From Yersinia hibernica (GTDB lineage: Bacteria > Pseudomonadota > Gammaproteobacteria > Enterobacterales > Enterobacteriaceae), in contig NZ_CP032487.1 of NCBI RefSeq assembly GCF_004124235.1, positions 1,674,001 to 1,738,000 on the forward strand: a stretch of DNA of 64,000 bases, written 5' to 3'. Below, piece after piece: positions 9,059 to 19,203 of this stretch. Position 1 is the stretch's first letter, and every line of letters begins with the position of its first letter. Both the position numbers and the translations under genes were made by a program. A model generated the notes under the pieces. The model searched no databases. It was given only the letters and a program-made list of their open reading frames with translations, and was not told the origin of the DNA.

Positions 9059-10346
9059 TATCCCAAAGCAACAACGTATTCTGGATGAACAGCGCGTCCA
9101 TGCTTTGGCTCATTTTGGCCAGTTATTTCAGCAGCATCAAAGTGACAAAGGGGCTGAAGTCACGGCGCATTGGCAACAGGTACTGAAGTTGGGTTTCCCC
9201 AACCTCAAGCATGAAGATTGGAAATATACGCCACTGGAGCGCCTATTCGCCCATCGTTTCCGCTTCGCTTGTGCCCCTCGGGTGACAGCGACTCAGCGGG
9301 ATGAGTTGTCATTGGTGCAAGATGCCCATCGATTGGTTTTCATTGATGGCTGCTATGCTCCAGAATTGAGTGACAGTGAGTGCGGCCCGTACCAACTGGC
9401 ACCGCTAACTGAAAAATCTCAGTTTCCCGCGGCGATTCAATCGGAAGTGTTTCTACATTTGACCGAAAGTCTGGCGCAGGAAAGTTTATATATCCGCTTG
9501 CCCGCCGGGCAACACAGTGATAAACCGCTGTATCTGCTGCATATCAGTTCAGGTAATGACTCTGATATCGTGAATACCAGTCATTATCGTCACCATCTGG
9601 CGATTGAAGCTTCAGCACAAGCACAAGTGATTGAGCATTTTGTCAGCCTCAATCAACAACCGCACTATACCGGGGCGCGGCTGACCATGTCAGTGGGCGA
9701 CAATGCAGAGTTGAACCATTGCAAACTGGCGTTTGAAGCGACTCAAAGTTACCATTTTGCCCATAACGATATCACCCTCAGCCGTGATGCGCGGGTTCGC
9801 AGTGACAGTTTCCTGCTCGGTGCCGGGCTAACCCGCCACAATACCAGCGCCCAGTTAAATGGCGAGGGCGCGACTTTATCCATTAATAGTCTGTTATTGC
9901 CCATAGGGCGCGAAATTTGCGATACCCGCACTTATCTGGAACATAACAAGGGCTATTGTGAAAGCCGTCAGTTGCACAAAACCATGGTGCGTGAGCGGGG
10001 CAAAGCGGTCTTTAATGGCATGATTAAAGTGGCTCAGCACGCACTAAAAACCGACGGCCAGATGACGAACAACAATTTGTTGCTCAGTCAATTGGCTGAA
10101 GTGGATACCAAGCCCCAACTGGAAATTTATGCCGATGATGTGAAATGCAGCCATGGGGCCACTGTGGGGCGCATTGACGCCGAGCAACTGTTTTATCTGC
10201 AATCGCGTGGTATCCATCAAGCGGATGCACAGCAAATGATTATTTTTGCTTTTGCCGCCGAATTGACCGAGGCCATCCATCACGACACTATCCGTAAAGT
10301 GGTGCTGGCCCGTATTGCTGAGCGGCTGGCGAGGGAGACACTATGA
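9033..10346 (+). CDS. sufD: Fe-S scaffold subunit SufD
   Basis: 437 residues, a little longer than E. coli SufD (423). The N-terminus MAGLP and the conserved beta-helix segments ([26 protein letters not shown]) match. SufD pairs with SufB in the SufBC2D complex and helps bring in iron. The start lies inside the sufC end, and the stop overlaps the sufS start by 4 bp (ATGA). Confidence 0.96.
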   Translation: MAGLPTNSNIPKQQRILDEQRVHALAHFGQLFQQHQSDKGAEVTAHWQQVLKLGFPNLKHEDWKYTPLERLFAHRFRFACAPRVTATQRDELSLVQDAHRLVFIDGCYAPELSDSECGPYQLAPLTEKSQFPAAIQSEVFLHLTESLAQESLYIRLPAGQHSDKPLYLLHISSGNDSDIVNTSHYRHHLAIEASAQAQVIEHFVSLNQQPHYTGARLTMSVGDNAELNHCKLAFEATQSYHFAHNDITLSRDARVRSDSFLLGAGLTRHNTSAQLNGEGATLSINSLLLPIGREICDTRTYLEHNKGYCESRQLHKTMVRERGKAVFNGMIKVAQHALKTDGQMTNNNLLLSQLAEVDTKPQLEIYADDVKCSHGATVGRIDAEQLFYLQSRGIHQADAQQMIIFAFAAELTEAIHHDTIRKVVLARIAERLARETL

Positions 10347-11578
10347 GTCTCCCCAATCAACCATTCCCTATTGAACAAGTCCGAGCCGATTTTCCTCTGC
10401 TCAGCCGGCAGGTTAATGGCCAGCCGCTGGCGTATCTGGACAGTGCTGCCAGCGCACAGAAGCCACAAGTGGTTATTGACCGGGAACTTAACTTTTATCG
10501 CGCAGGTTATGCGGCGGTTCACCGCGGTATCCACACCCTGAGTGGCGAGGCAACCCAACAGATGGAGGCGGTTCGCAGTCAGGTTGCCGAATTTATCCAT
10601 GCTGCCAGCGCCGAAGAGATTGTGTTCGTCAAAGGAACCACTGAGGCCATTAATTTGGTGGCTAACAGTTATGGTCGCCATCACCTGAAAGCCGGTGACA
10701 GCATCATCATTACCGAGATGGAGCACCACGCCAATATTGTCCCTTGGCAGATGCTGGCAAAAGATATTGGCATTGAAATCCGTGTTTGGCCGCTGACAGC
10801 AACAGGTGAACTTGAACTCACCGCTTTGGCGAGTTTGATTGACAGCACCACTCGATTGCTGGCTATCACTCAGGTTTCCAATGTGTTGGGGACGGTGAAC
10901 CCCATCAAAGACATTGTGGCTCAAGCTAAAGCTGCGGGTTTAGTGGTGCTGGTGGACGGCGCGCAGGCCATCATGCATCAACCGGTGGATGTACAAGCGC
11001 TGGGCTGTGATTTCTATGTTTTCTCGGGCCACAAGCTGTATGGGCCATCAGGTATTGGCATTTTGTACGGCAGGGGCGAACTGTTACAGCACATGCCACC
11101 TTGGGAGGGGGGCGGGGCGATGATTAAAACCGTCAGCCTGACCCAAGGCACCACCTTTGCTGACCCGCCGTGGCGTTTTGAAGCGGGCTCGCCAAATACG
11201 GCTGGCATTATGGGCCTTGGTGCGGCCATCAGTTATGTGAATCAGTTGGGCCTAACTCAGATCCAACAGTATGAAGAGTCGCTGATGCAGTATGCATTGG
11301 CGCAACTGAGCCAGATTCACAGCCTGAAAATTTATGGCCCGGCCACTCGAGCCGGGGTCATCGCCTTCAATCTTGGGGGGCATCATGCCTATGATGTGGG
11401 CAGTTTCCTCGATCAATACGGTATTGCGATTCGTACCGGGCATCATTGTGCCATGCCGCTGATGGAATTTTACCAAGTGCCGAGCATGTGCCGCGCCTCA
11501 CTGGCACTTTATAATACCCGCGAGGAAGTTGACCGGCTGGTCAGTGGGCTACAGCGCATCGAAAAATTGCTGGGCTGA
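10343..11578 (+). CDS. sufS: Cysteine desulfurase SufS
   Basis: A 411-residue class II cysteine desulfurase. The PLP lysine is K231 in [13 protein letters not shown], and the sulfur-carrying cysteine is C369 in [11 protein letters not shown]. It takes sulfur from cysteine as a persulfide and passes it to SufE. It overlaps sufD by 4 bp. A strong hairpin terminator follows at 11610, so transcription into sufE is likely reduced. Confidence 0.97.
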   Translation: MSLPNQPFPIEQVRADFPLLSRQVNGQPLAYLDSAASAQKPQVVIDRELNFYRAGYAAVHRGIHTLSGEATQQMEAVRSQVAEFIHAASAEEIVFVKGTTEAINLVANSYGRHHLKAGDSIIITEMEHHANIVPWQMLAKDIGIEIRVWPLTATGELELTALASLIDSTTRLLAITQVSNVLGTVNPIKDIVAQAKAAGLVVLVDGAQAIMHQPVDVQALGCDFYVFSGHKLYGPSGIGILYGRGELLQHMPPWEGGGAMIKTVSLTQGTTFADPPWRFEAGSPNTAGIMGLGAAISYVNQLGLTQIQQYEESLMQYALAQLSQIHSLKIYGPATRAGVIAFNLGGHHAYDVGSFLDQYGIAIRTGHHCAMPLMEFYQVPSMCRASLALYNTREEVDRLVSGLQRIEKLLG

Positions 11579-11609
11579 GTGCAAACAGTGCGCGACAGTG
11601 CCCCCTAAG

Positions 11610-11645
11610 GCCGACTATTATTTTAATTAGTCGGCTTTTATTTTT
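11610..11645 (+). terminator. Strong intrinsic terminator between sufS and sufE
   Basis: GCCGACTA (11610-11617) pairs perfectly with TAGTCGGC (11628-11635), followed by TTTTATTTTTA. It lies 31 nt after the sufS stop and just before the sufE ribosome site. Confidence 0.8.
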
Positions 11646-11662
11646 ACTTTAGGATGTGTGTT

Positions 11663-12085
11663 ATGGCGGGTATGCCAGATAGAGATAAATTAATTCGTAA
11701 CTTTTCCCGTAGCAATAATTGGGAAGAAAAATACCTGTATATCATTGAGTTGGGTGCACAGTTACCCCCGTTGACCGAAGCGCAGCGCCAGCCAGAGAAT
11801 CTTATTTCTGGTTGTCAAAGCCAAGTGTGGATAGCAATGACGCCCTCCGCTGAGGGAACGGTGATTTTTGCTGGTGATAGCGACGCCGCTATCGTCAAAG
11901 GTTTAGTCGCCGTGGTCTTCATCTTGTATCAAGGTTTGACTCCGCAGCAGATAATTGATTTAGACGTTCGGCCTTTTTTTGCCGATTTAGCGCTAAGTCA
12001 ACATTTAACTCCCTCGCGTTCCCAAGGGCTAGAAGCCATGATCCGCGCTATTCGTGCTAAAGCGGCGGCGCTAAACACGCATTAA
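11663..12085 (+). CDS. sufE: Sulfur acceptor protein SufE
   Basis: 140 residues; the acceptor cysteine is C51 in [10 protein letters not shown]. SufE receives persulfide sulfur from SufS and boosts its activity. The ATG at 11663 gives the family N-terminus and has AGGATG upstream; an in-frame ATG at 11654 would leave almost no ribosome site. In this genome it is split from sufABCDS by a terminator hairpin, so its dose may be set by read-through. Confidence 0.95.
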   Translation: MAGMPDRDKLIRNFSRSNNWEEKYLYIIELGAQLPPLTEAQRQPENLISGCQSQVWIAMTPSAEGTVIFAGDSDAAIVKGLVAVVFILYQGLTPQQIIDLDVRPFFADLALSQHLTPSRSQGLEAMIRAIRAKAAALNTH

Positions 12086-12311
12086 GCGCGGCCAACATTT
12101 TGTGCTGTATTCATTCGCGACTGAGCATTTTTGCGTCTTGAGTCACAGTATTAAAATGGTGAAATTTCAGCAGCTTAAATCAGTCGTCATGCTGGAAAAA
12201 GCCGAATAAATTACATTGTAACACCTTGATTTCTAGAGATATAAATTGCCTTTATAATAAGTGCTGTTACTATATGGTGGCCTTATTATTGGCTGCTAAA
12301 ATTAACGTAGA

Positions 12312-12438
12312 TATACCCGTCATCTTTCACACTGCTGGTGCGTTGGCTGCTCTGGCTCCCCGAATCACTTACGGATGTAAGCTCATCGGGATCCACTTGT
12401 TGGCCGCCATTCCTGCAACTTGAAATCTATTGGGTATA
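12312..12438. repeat. ERIC element (127 bp)
   Basis: It begins TATACCCGTC and ends CTATTGGGTATA, with the central CACTTACGGATGTAAG inverted repeat and GCGTTGGCTGC arm typical of ERIC sequences. The full 127-bp length is kept. It lies 42 bp upstream of ldtE and can fold into a long RNA hairpin if transcribed. Confidence 0.9.
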
Positions 12439-12480
12439 GCCGTGTAAATCGAATTTTAAGAAGTGATGTAGGAACTAAGC

Positions 12481-13545
12481 ATGAAACGTGCATTAACTTT
12501 GATTGGTATGTTATTCGCAACTTGTCTGGCGGGAAGTATCACCGTTGCCAATGCGACCGAGTATCCTCTGCCGCCAGCCAATAGTCGTCTGATTGGTGAA
12601 AATACTACTTATACCGTTCCAAATGATGGCCGTCCGCTTGAGGCTATTGCTGCCGACTATAAAATCGGTTTGTTGGGGATGCTGGAAGCAAACCCAGGCG
12701 CTGACCCGTATTTGCCGTTGCCGGGCTCGGTATTAACTATCCCGACTCAGATGTTGCTGCCTGATACTCCACGTGAGGGTATCGTCATCAACCTGGCTGA
12801 ACTGCGTCTTTATTATTTCCCTAAAGGCCAGAACAAGGTTGTGGTATATCCTATCGGTATCGGCCAGTTAGGCCGTAATACTCCGACGATGACGACCTCA
12901 GTGAGCCAAAAGATCCCGAATCCAACTTGGACGCCAACAGCGAATATCCGTAAGCACTACGCCGCCGACGGTGTTACCTTGCCTGCGGTCGTTCCTGCGG
13001 GGCCGGAAAACCCTATGGGGCTGTTCGCAATGCGCTTGGCGGCCGGGAAGGGGGAGTATCTGATCCACGGCACCAACGCTAACTTCGGTATTGGCATGCG
13101 TGTTAGCTCCGGCTGTATCCGTTTACGTCCGGATGACATCGAAGCGCTGTTCAAATCAGTACCTAAAGGTACTCGCGTGCAAATCATCAACGAGCCGGTT
13201 AAATATTCTGTTGAGCCAGACGGCAAACGTTATGTGGAAGTGCATCAGCCATTGTCTCGTGTAGACAGTGATGACCCACAAACGATGCCAATTGCTATCA
13301 GCAGCAGCCTACAGAAGTTTATTAACGACAGCCAGACTGATGAACAAGTGGTGCAGGAAGCGATTGTACGCCGTGCTGGCATGCCGGTTATCGTTACGGT
13401 AGGTGAGACTGCCCCTGCGCAAGCTCCGGCGGCTGTAGCGCCGCAGGATGAGCAACAGGCGCAACCGCAGAGTCAAGAACAACCGACTGAACCTGTAATC
13501 CCTAACTTGGTTCAACCAGGCCCAGTTTACTCTGCGGCGAACTAA
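12481..13545 (+). CDS. ldtE: L,D-transpeptidase LdtE
   Basis: 354 residues: signal peptide (about 1-25, ending in AITVANAT-like residues), a LysM-like segment (about 40-95), then a YkuD domain. The catalytic motif is HGTN...SSGCIRL, with the active cysteine at residue 212. The C-terminus is a Gln/Pro/Ala-rich tail. E. coli LdtE (YnhG) makes 3-3 meso-DAP crosslinks in periplasmic peptidoglycan. The gene order sufE-ldtE-lpp-pykF is the same as in E. coli. Confidence 0.93.
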   Translation: MKRALTLIGMLFATCLAGSITVANATEYPLPPANSRLIGENTTYTVPNDGRPLEAIAADYKIGLLGMLEANPGADPYLPLPGSVLTIPTQMLLPDTPREGIVINLAELRLYYFPKGQNKVVVYPIGIGQLGRNTPTMTTSVSQKIPNPTWTPTANIRKHYAADGVTLPAVVPAGPENPMGLFAMRLAAGKGEYLIHGTNANFGIGMRVSSGCIRLRPDDIEALFKSVPKGTRVQIINEPVKYSVEPDGKRYVEVHQPLSRVDSDDPQTMPIAISSSLQKFINDSQTDEQVVQEAIVRRAGMPVIVTVGETAPAQAPAAVAPQDEQQAQPQSQEQPTEPVIPNLVQPGPVYSAAN

Positions 13546-13561
13546 GTCTTAAGCGGTACTC

Positions 13562-13607
13562 TTTTTGCCACGGCGACCACTGGTGCGTCGTGGCAAAATT
13601 TTTTTAC
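13562..13607 (+). terminator. Terminator of ldtE
   Basis: TTTTGCCACG...CGTGGCAAAA forms a strong stem followed by a run of T (13600-13606), 17 nt after ldtE. Confidence 0.8.
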
Positions 13608-13708
13608 CGGGCACTTGTCGCGTGAAATGCATTGAAGATAAGTAGGCAGTCAGGACAGCGAAAGGGTTTCAGGGAAGGTAGCAGTCAACATGGGTTTCAG
13701 CGAGGCAA

Positions 13709-13738
13709 AAAAATGGCGCACAATGTGCGCCATTTTTC
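13709..13738 (-). terminator. Terminator of lpp (bidirectional)
   Basis: ATGGCGCAC-AAT-GTGCGCCAT is a perfect 9-bp stem flanked by A7 and T5, so it can stop transcription from both sides. It sits 20 nt after the lpp stop. Confidence 0.85.
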
Positions 13739-13753
13739 ATTCAGGAAGTAATA

Positions 13754-14002
<249 letters not shown>

Positions 14003-14027
14003 CTAGATTAAGTTAATCTCCATGTAG

Positions 14028-14065
14028 CGTTACAAGTATTACACAAAGTTTTTTCGAAAGAGAAT
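14028..14065 (-). promoter_or_regulatory. lpp promoter and 5' leader start
   Basis: Reading leftwards, AAAAAACTTTGTG, TAATACT (14041-14035) and TTGTAACGCTACATGG are the same as the strong E. coli lpp promoter; transcription should start near 14028. The leader TAGAGGGTGTTAATA is also conserved. Confidence 0.85.
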
Positions 14066-14249
14066 AAATTTTTAGTATTAGAGGGGTTTATTTTGATCGT
14101 TCGCTCAAAGAAGCATCTTGTTTTAAAAAAAAGTTAAAAAAACGAGGCAAAACAGCCGGATTCTTTCAGATAAGTCCTACTCAGAAAAATGGCTTTGATG
14201 GGCTTAGGATAAAATGGATTTTTCAAAAAGTTTATTTTGCGGTGTTTAA

Positions 14250-14284
14250 AAAGGAAACGCCGCTATTGGCAGCGGCGTTTTTAA
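14250..14284 (-). terminator. Terminator of pykF
   Basis: AACGCCGC / GCGGCGTT 8-bp stem with an 8-nt loop; on the minus strand it is followed by TCCTTTTT. It begins 25 nt after the pykF stop. Confidence 0.75.
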
Positions 14285-14308
14285 TTAGCGTTTGGTGGTG
14301 CGTGACAA

Positions 14309-15721
14309 TTATAAAACGTGCACGGAAGAGGTATTGGTGGTGCCACTTGGCACTAATGCACCAGAAACCATGACGACCACGTCGCCTTTTTGTGCCAAAC
14401 CGCTCGCCAGCGCGGCTTCTTTACCGATGCGGTAGAAGTCATCTGTTGAGGCAATTTCGTTGACCAGCTGAGTAATCACACCTTTGGTCAGGATTAACTG
14501 ACGCGCGGTGGTTTCATTAGTGGTCAGCGCCAAAATAGTGGCGGTTGGGAAGTATTTACGCACTGACTTGGCAGATTTACCGCCGCCAGTGGCCACAACA
14601 ATCACTTTTGCTTCCAGTTTTTCAGCGGTTTCTACTGCACCACGGCAAACGGCTTCAGTAATACGCATTTTGCGGTTGTCGTTCAGTGTTTCGATGCGGC
14701 TAGGCATGATACGGTCTGTACGCTCACAGATGGTCGCCATGATGGTGACAGACTCTAATGGGTACTTACCCTTAGCACTTTCACCAGACAGCATCACGGC
14801 ATCTGTACCGTCTAAAATGGCGTTAGCCACGTCACCAGCTTCTGCACGGGTAGGGCGCGGGTTTTTGATCATGGAATCGAGCATTTGTGTTGCGGTAATG
14901 ACAACTTTGCGTGCGCGGTTACATTTTTCAATCATCATCTTCTGGGCGAAGATAACTTCTTCAACTGGGATCTCAACACCCAGGTCACCACGGGCAACCA
15001 TGATACCGTCAGAGGCTTCCAGGATTTCGTCGAAATTATTCAGACCTTCCTGGTTTTCAATTTTAGAGATGATCTGGATGTGCTCGCCACCGTGTGCTTT
15101 CAGGTGTTCGCGGATTTCCAGTACGTCTGAACGCTTACGAATAAAGGATGCCGCTACGAAGTCTACGCCTTGCTCACAACCAAAGATAAGGTCAGCTTTA
15201 TCTTTTTCAGCCAGTGCTGGCAGTTGGATAGAAACGCCTGGCAGGTTAACGCCTTTATTTTCACCCAAATCACCATTGTTCAGCACTTTACATACTACTG
15301 TGCTTTCAGTGACTTCCGTCACTTCCATACCAATCAAACCATCGTCAACCAGCACGGTGTTGCCAATTTTCAGGTCAGCAGCAAAACCTGGGTAGGTCAC
15401 CGCTACAATGCTGTTGTTGCCAATAACACTTTGGTCAGTGGTGAAAGTGAACGTTTGGCCAGCAACCAGAGCGGCATCTTTACCGCCTTCCAGTTTCATG
15501 GTGCGAATTTCAGGGCCTTTGGTATCGAGCAAAATACCGGCTTTGAGGCCAGTTTCAGCCATAACAGCACGAATATTCTTGATACGTTGGCCATGTTCTT
15601 CATAGTCACCGTGCGAGAAGTTTAAGCGCATAACGTTCATGCCCGCATTCAGCAGTTTCGTCAGCATCTCTTTGGATTCGGTTTTTGGGCCGATAGTACA
15701 AACAATTTTAGTCTTTTTCAT
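14309..15721 (-). CDS. pykF: Pyruvate kinase I
   Basis: 470 residues, the exact length of E. coli PykF. It begins [14 protein letters not shown] and carries the signature [12 protein letters not shown] and [14 protein letters not shown]. It makes pyruvate and ATP from PEP and ADP in the cytosol, and the type I enzyme is activated by fructose 1,6-bisphosphate. It is transcribed towards lpp but is separated from it by its own terminator. A Cra-type operator lies in its promoter region. Confidence 0.97.
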   Translation of the reverse strand: MKKTKIVCTIGPKTESKEMLTKLLNAGMNVMRLNFSHGDYEEHGQRIKNIRAVMAETGLKAGILLDTKGPEIRTMKLEGGKDAALVAGQTFTFTTDQSVIGNNSIVAVTYPGFAADLKIGNTVLVDDGLIGMEVTEVTESTVVCKVLNNGDLGENKGVNLPGVSIQLPALAEKDKADLIFGCEQGVDFVAASFIRKRSDVLEIREHLKAHGGEHIQIISKIENQEGLNNFDEILEASDGIMVARGDLGVEIPVEEVIFAQKMMIEKCNRARKVVITATQMLDSMIKNPRPTRAEAGDVANAILDGTDAVMLSGESAKGKYPLESVTIMATICERTDRIMPSRIETLNDNRKMRITEAVCRGAVETAEKLEAKVIVVATGGGKSAKSVRKYFPTATILALTTNETTARQLILTKGVITQLVNEIASTDDFYRIGKEAALASGLAQKGDVVVMVSGALVPSGTTNTSSVHVL

Positions 15722-15962
15722 GACGGATTTTTTCTACAAGTTGTGATGGATAAAAAGCGAAAGTTCCGTTAAATACAGCAACGGAGTGGGATCTGATCAG
15801 TGTCTGGTGTAGCGAAACGTTACCAAGAAGCAAAACATTACTAAGAATAGATGACAGTTGCGGAAATTGAGCGGAAAACTTTAGCACGAGGCTAGACGCA
15901 TGATCGGGCGATGATGGCGTAAATGCGAGTTGTATTTTTTTAGCGTATCTACCGATCAAGAT

Positions 15963-15978
15963 GCTGAAACCATTCAAC
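15963..15978. promoter_or_regulatory. Cra (FruR) operator of pykF
   Basis: GCTGAAACCATTCAA contains the imperfect palindrome TGAAACCATTCA, close to the Cra consensus TGAAACGTTTCA. A second half-site TGAAACG follows at 15979. Both lie just downstream of the -10 at 15995-16000 (minus strand TATAAT), where a bound repressor would block transcription. Cra repression of pykF is established in E. coli. Confidence 0.6.
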
Positions 15979-15994
15979 TGAAACGACGGTTCGT

Positions 15995-16024
15995 ATTATA
16001 GGCGGTAAGTTGCGGGAAATGAAA
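15995..16024 (-). promoter_or_regulatory. Likely pykF promoter
   Basis: A perfect TATAAT on the minus strand at 16000-15995, with only a weak -35 about 17 bp upstream. This implies a leader of about 265 nt. The rest of 15722-16230 shows no gene. Confidence 0.45.
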
Positions 16025-16230
16025 TAGAAAACAGAAACTCATTGCCGTTTTTTATAAAAACGGGTCATTAGTCGCGCAAACACTTAGAATAATGCCCGGT
16101 TTGTTGCGCAACAAAAAATTTTTTTAACAAATTTAACAAGTAAATAAATGAATTTTTCGCAAAATCGTGTCATGCACTTAAGGGATTCAGACCGGGAGTG
16201 ATTAAAGGGCGAAAAACAGCGATAACGGAA

Positions 16231-16307
16231 TGGTGCGTTCTAATGGACTCGAACCATCGACCCCCACCATGTCAAGGTGGTGCTCTAACCAACTGAGCTA
16301 AGAACGC
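16231..16307 (-). tRNA. tRNA-Val (anticodon GAC), copy 1
   Basis: A 77-nt cloverleaf including encoded CCA. The acceptor stem starts GCGTTCT, the D arm is AGCTCAGTTGGTTAGAGC, the anticodon loop CTTGACATG gives GAC, and the T arm has GGTTCGAGTCC. The acceptor differs from copies 2 and 3 (GCGTTC/GAACGC versus GCGTCC/GGACGC) with compensating changes, like the E. coli valV/valW pair. Confidence 0.97.
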
Positions 16308-16345
16308 ATAGGGAGACAATTTGATATGACTGGCAAACGCAAGAG

Positions 16346-16422
16346 TGGTGCGTCCGAATGGACTCGAACCATCGACCCCCACCATGTCAAGGTGGTGCTC
16401 TAACCAACTGAGCTACGGACGC
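16346..16422 (-). tRNA. tRNA-Val (anticodon GAC), copy 2
   Basis: 77 nt with CCA encoded; acceptor stem GCGTCCG/CGGACGC and anticodon GAC. Same strand and 38 nt upstream of copy 1, so probably one precursor transcript. Confidence 0.97.
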
Positions 16423-16460
16423 GCATGATACTCTTGGTCTTTTAGGTAACATGATAATGT

Positions 16461-16537
16461 TGGTGCGTCCGAATGGACTCGAACCATCGACCCCCACCAT
16501 GTCAAGGTGGTGCTCTAACCAACTGAGCTACGGACGC
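16461..16537 (-). tRNA. tRNA-Val (anticodon GAC), copy 3
   Basis: 77 nt with CCA encoded and identical to copy 2 by eye. It is the promoter-proximal copy of the three-gene array. E. coli has two such genes at the matching place beside mdtK. Confidence 0.97.
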
Positions 16538-16783
16538 ACATCTTATCGGGTTGTTACCCTTTATTTTTACTCTTTTTTACCTGCCATCATTGTCTGACAG
16601 CGGGGACGAATATTAACGAGCCGCCCGTCTGCTGGCAAGGGGAAAAACGTAATATTCAGCGCAAACTGACGTAATTGCTGCGCTTTTACTCATTGCGCTG
16701 TTTTTTTCTTCATATTTTGTCACTGTCTTGGGTATTAATCGCCAGCATGAACGCCAGCAGTTAATACCCGTAATAATAGGCCG

Positions 16784-18157
16784 TTAGTGTGCTGCTTTTT
16801 GTAGAATATAAACTGCGGGCTGTTTTTGTAACCAACGAATCCGCAGCGCCATTAATATGGCCGCCGAGGTGAGGCCAATAACAAACCCAATCCAGAAACC
16901 ACTTGGCCCCATCGCGGGCACAATATAATCGGTCAGCCCCAATATATAGCCACTTGGTAGCCCCAGAAGCCAATAGGCGGTAAAAGTAATAAAGAAGATT
17001 GAGCGCGTATCTTTATAACCGCGTAATACGCCGCTGCCGATTACCTGAATAGCATCTGATAATTGGTAAAGTGCGGCCAGCAGCATGAGATGCGAGGCCA
17101 TCACCACCACTTCAGGGGTTTTGTTATACAGCAGGGCAATGTGTTCGCGAAATATCACAGTAAACACCGCGGTGACACAGGCCAGCATTAAACCCACCGC
17201 AATACTGGTATAAGCGGCCACTTTGGCATTTTCGACCGCCCCTTGTCCGAGACGGAAACCAACGCGAATGGTGGCGGCGACACTCAGTGACATCGGCAAC
17301 ATAAACATTAATGAGCTGAAGTTAAGTGCAATTTGGTGCCCAGCCACGGCGACAATACCCAGTGGCGAAACCAACAATGCGACAACGGCAAACAAGGTGA
17401 CTTCGAAAAACAGCGCCAGCGCCACGGGTAACCCCAGCCCTCCGAGCCGTTTCATCACTTGCCAGTCCGGTGCAGCAAACCCTTTTTCCAGTTTGATATC
17501 TTGCTGTGAGCGGGCGCGCGTCACATACCACCGCATCATCAGGAACATTACCCAGTAAACGGTTCCGGTTGCCACCCCGCAACCGACGCCTCCTAATGCC
17601 GGCGCACCAAATTTACCGTAGATGAAAATATAGTTAATCGGAATATTGACCAGTAAGCCAATAAAACCAATGACCATGCCGGGTTTGGTTTTGGATAATC
17701 CTTCACACTGATTACGCAGTACCTGGAAAAATAAGTAGCCGGGCGCACCCCACATAATGGCATGCAAGAAACCCACCGCTTTATCGGCCAGTACCGGGTC
17801 AATATTGTGCATCTGCTTAATAACGTGGTCACTGTTATAGAGCACCAGCATAATAAGCAATGAGACACAGAGTGCCAGCCAGAAGCCTTGCCTGACCTGA
17901 TGAGCAATCTGGCTGCGCCGCCCTGAGCCATTAAGTTGTGCGACGGTGGGGGTCAGCGCTAATAATAATCCGTGGCCGAATAAAATAGCCGGTAGCCAGA
18001 TGGAGGTGCCCACCGCCACGGCAGCCATATCTGTCGCACTGACAGAACCGGCCATAATGGTATCCACCACGCCCATGGCTGTTTGGGACAATTGCGCGAT
18101 AACAACAGGAATAGCGAGAGCCAATAAGCTACGCGCTTCGACAATATACTTCTGCAC
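16784..18157 (-). CDS. mdtK: MATE-family multidrug efflux pump MdtK (NorM)
   Basis: 457 residues, as in E. coli MdtK, with twelve predicted membrane segments in two MatE halves. Conserved stretches include [20 protein letters not shown] and [14 protein letters not shown]. The pump exports cationic drugs and fluoroquinolones, coupled to Na+ or H+. The start is GTG at 18157 with AAGGTG upstream, as in E. coli. A 9-bp inverted repeat (GGGTATTAA/TTAATACCC, 16730-16769) lies 15 bp after the stop and may form the transcript end, though it lacks a T run. Confidence 0.95.
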   Translation of the reverse strand: MQKYIVEARSLLALAIPVVIAQLSQTAMGVVDTIMAGSVSATDMAAVAVGTSIWLPAILFGHGLLLALTPTVAQLNGSGRRSQIAHQVRQGFWLALCVSLLIMLVLYNSDHVIKQMHNIDPVLADKAVGFLHAIMWGAPGYLFFQVLRNQCEGLSKTKPGMVIGFIGLLVNIPINYIFIYGKFGAPALGGVGCGVATGTVYWVMFLMMRWYVTRARSQQDIKLEKGFAAPDWQVMKRLGGLGLPVALALFFEVTLFAVVALLVSPLGIVAVAGHQIALNFSSLMFMLPMSLSVAATIRVGFRLGQGAVENAKVAAYTSIAVGLMLACVTAVFTVIFREHIALLYNKTPEVVVMASHLMLLAALYQLSDAIQVIGSGVLRGYKDTRSIFFITFTAYWLLGLPSGYILGLTDYIVPAMGPSGFWIGFVIGLTSAAILMALRIRWLQKQPAVYILQKAAH

Positions 18158-18176
18158 GTATGCACCTTTCTAATTA

Positions 18177-18302
18177 ATACCCTTCATCGCTCAAATTATA
18201 GGTGTGTTGGCTGCGCTTACGGACTCGAATCATTCACTTATGTAAATTCAGCGAGAGGTGTTTGCTTGCCGCCTACCTGTACTTTGATATCTATTGGGTA
18301 TA
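18177..18302. repeat. ERIC element (about 126 bp, diverged)
   Basis: It begins ATACCCTTCATC and ends TCTATTGGGTATA, with GGTGTGTTGGCTGCGCTTAC and TTGCCGCC as in ERIC. Same orientation as the 12312-12438 copy but more degenerate. It occupies the divergent mdtK-ribE region. Confidence 0.8.
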
Positions 18303-18492
18303 TTGCGACGAATTACCGAGAGATAAATAAAATAGCGGGAAAGCGAAGTAAGATTGTACCGACTCGCCAAGCTTAATCAATGAAATACCACGGAAGTGCC
18401 TTTTTCATCTAAGTGGTTTGGTTTTCCTTATCTTCTGAGGCAAAATTGGCGTAATGATATTTTCTTTAGATAACAGATAAGAGGCATGGCGT

Positions 18493-19146
18493 ATGTTTAC
18501 CGGTATTGTTCAAGGCACCGCGCCAGTGGTTGCCATTGATGAGAAATCTAACTTCCGCACCCATGTGGTAGAAATGCCAAGTGAGATGTTAGCTGAATTA
18601 GCCTTGGGTGCTTCTGTTGCCCACAATGGCTGCTGTTTAACAGTGACAGCAGTTGACGGAAATCGCATCAGTTTTGATTTAATGAAGGAAACGCTGCGCA
18701 TTACCAATTTGGGGGATATTAAAGTTGGTGACGTGGTTAATCTGGAGCGGGCGGCTAAGTTTAGTGATGAAATTGGCGGTCATCTTATGTCCGGTCACAT
18801 TATTTGTACTGCTGAAATAGCCAAAATATACACATCAGAGAATAACCGCCAGATCTGGTTCCGGATGCCAAATGTTGATTTGATGAAATATGTATTACAC
18901 AAAGGTTTTATCGGTATTGATGGTATCAGCCTGACCATCGGTGAAGTGGTGGGCAACCGTTTTTGCGTACATTTGATTCCAGAAACACTGGCGCGAACCA
19001 CCTTGGGGAAAAAGCGTCTGGGGCATCGGGTAAATATCGAAATAGACCCACAAACGCAGGCGGTGGTGGATACCGTTGAGCGCGTCTTGGCGCAACGCGA
19101 TATTGCTCAAGCAGCAGTGGCTGCTGAAAAAGCGGTGCGGGAATAG
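18493..19146 (+). CDS. ribE: Riboflavin synthase alpha chain
   Basis: 217 residues: two tandem lumazine-binding repeats, the first opening with MFTGIVQG and the second around residues 98-195 ([17 protein letters not shown]). It turns two 6,7-dimethyl-8-ribityllumazine into riboflavin. E. coli uses the name ribC or ribE for it. Start at 18493 with GATAAGAGG upstream. No FMN riboswitch was seen in front of it. Gene order cfa-ribE-mdtK agrees with E. coli. Confidence 0.96.
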   Translation: MFTGIVQGTAPVVAIDEKSNFRTHVVEMPSEMLAELALGASVAHNGCCLTVTAVDGNRISFDLMKETLRITNLGDIKVGDVVNLERAAKFSDEIGGHLMSGHIICTAEIAKIYTSENNRQIWFRMPNVDLMKYVLHKGFIGIDGISLTIGEVVGNRFCVHLIPETLARTTLGKKRLGHRVNIEIDPQTQAVVDTVERVLAQRDIAQAAVAAEKAVRE

Positions 19147-19151
19147 AATAA

Positions 19152-19186
19152 TAAAAAGCAGGGGGATATTCCTCCTGCTTTTAATA
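19152..19186. terminator. Bidirectional terminator between ribE and cfa
   Basis: AAAAGCAGGgGGATATTCCtCCTGCTTTT stem flanked by A and T runs, between convergent genes. Confidence 0.8.
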
Positions 19187-19203
19187 TATTGAGTTTTAAC
19201 AGA

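Noticed and set aside
14508..15395. Long plus-strand ORF (295 codons) opposite pykF
   Set aside because: It is the antisense shadow of a fully conserved pykF, with no ribosome site and serine-rich composition typical of shadows.
18303..18492. FMN riboswitch before ribE
   Set aside because: The conserved RFN-element core segments were not found; in E. coli the switch sits at ribB, not at this gene.
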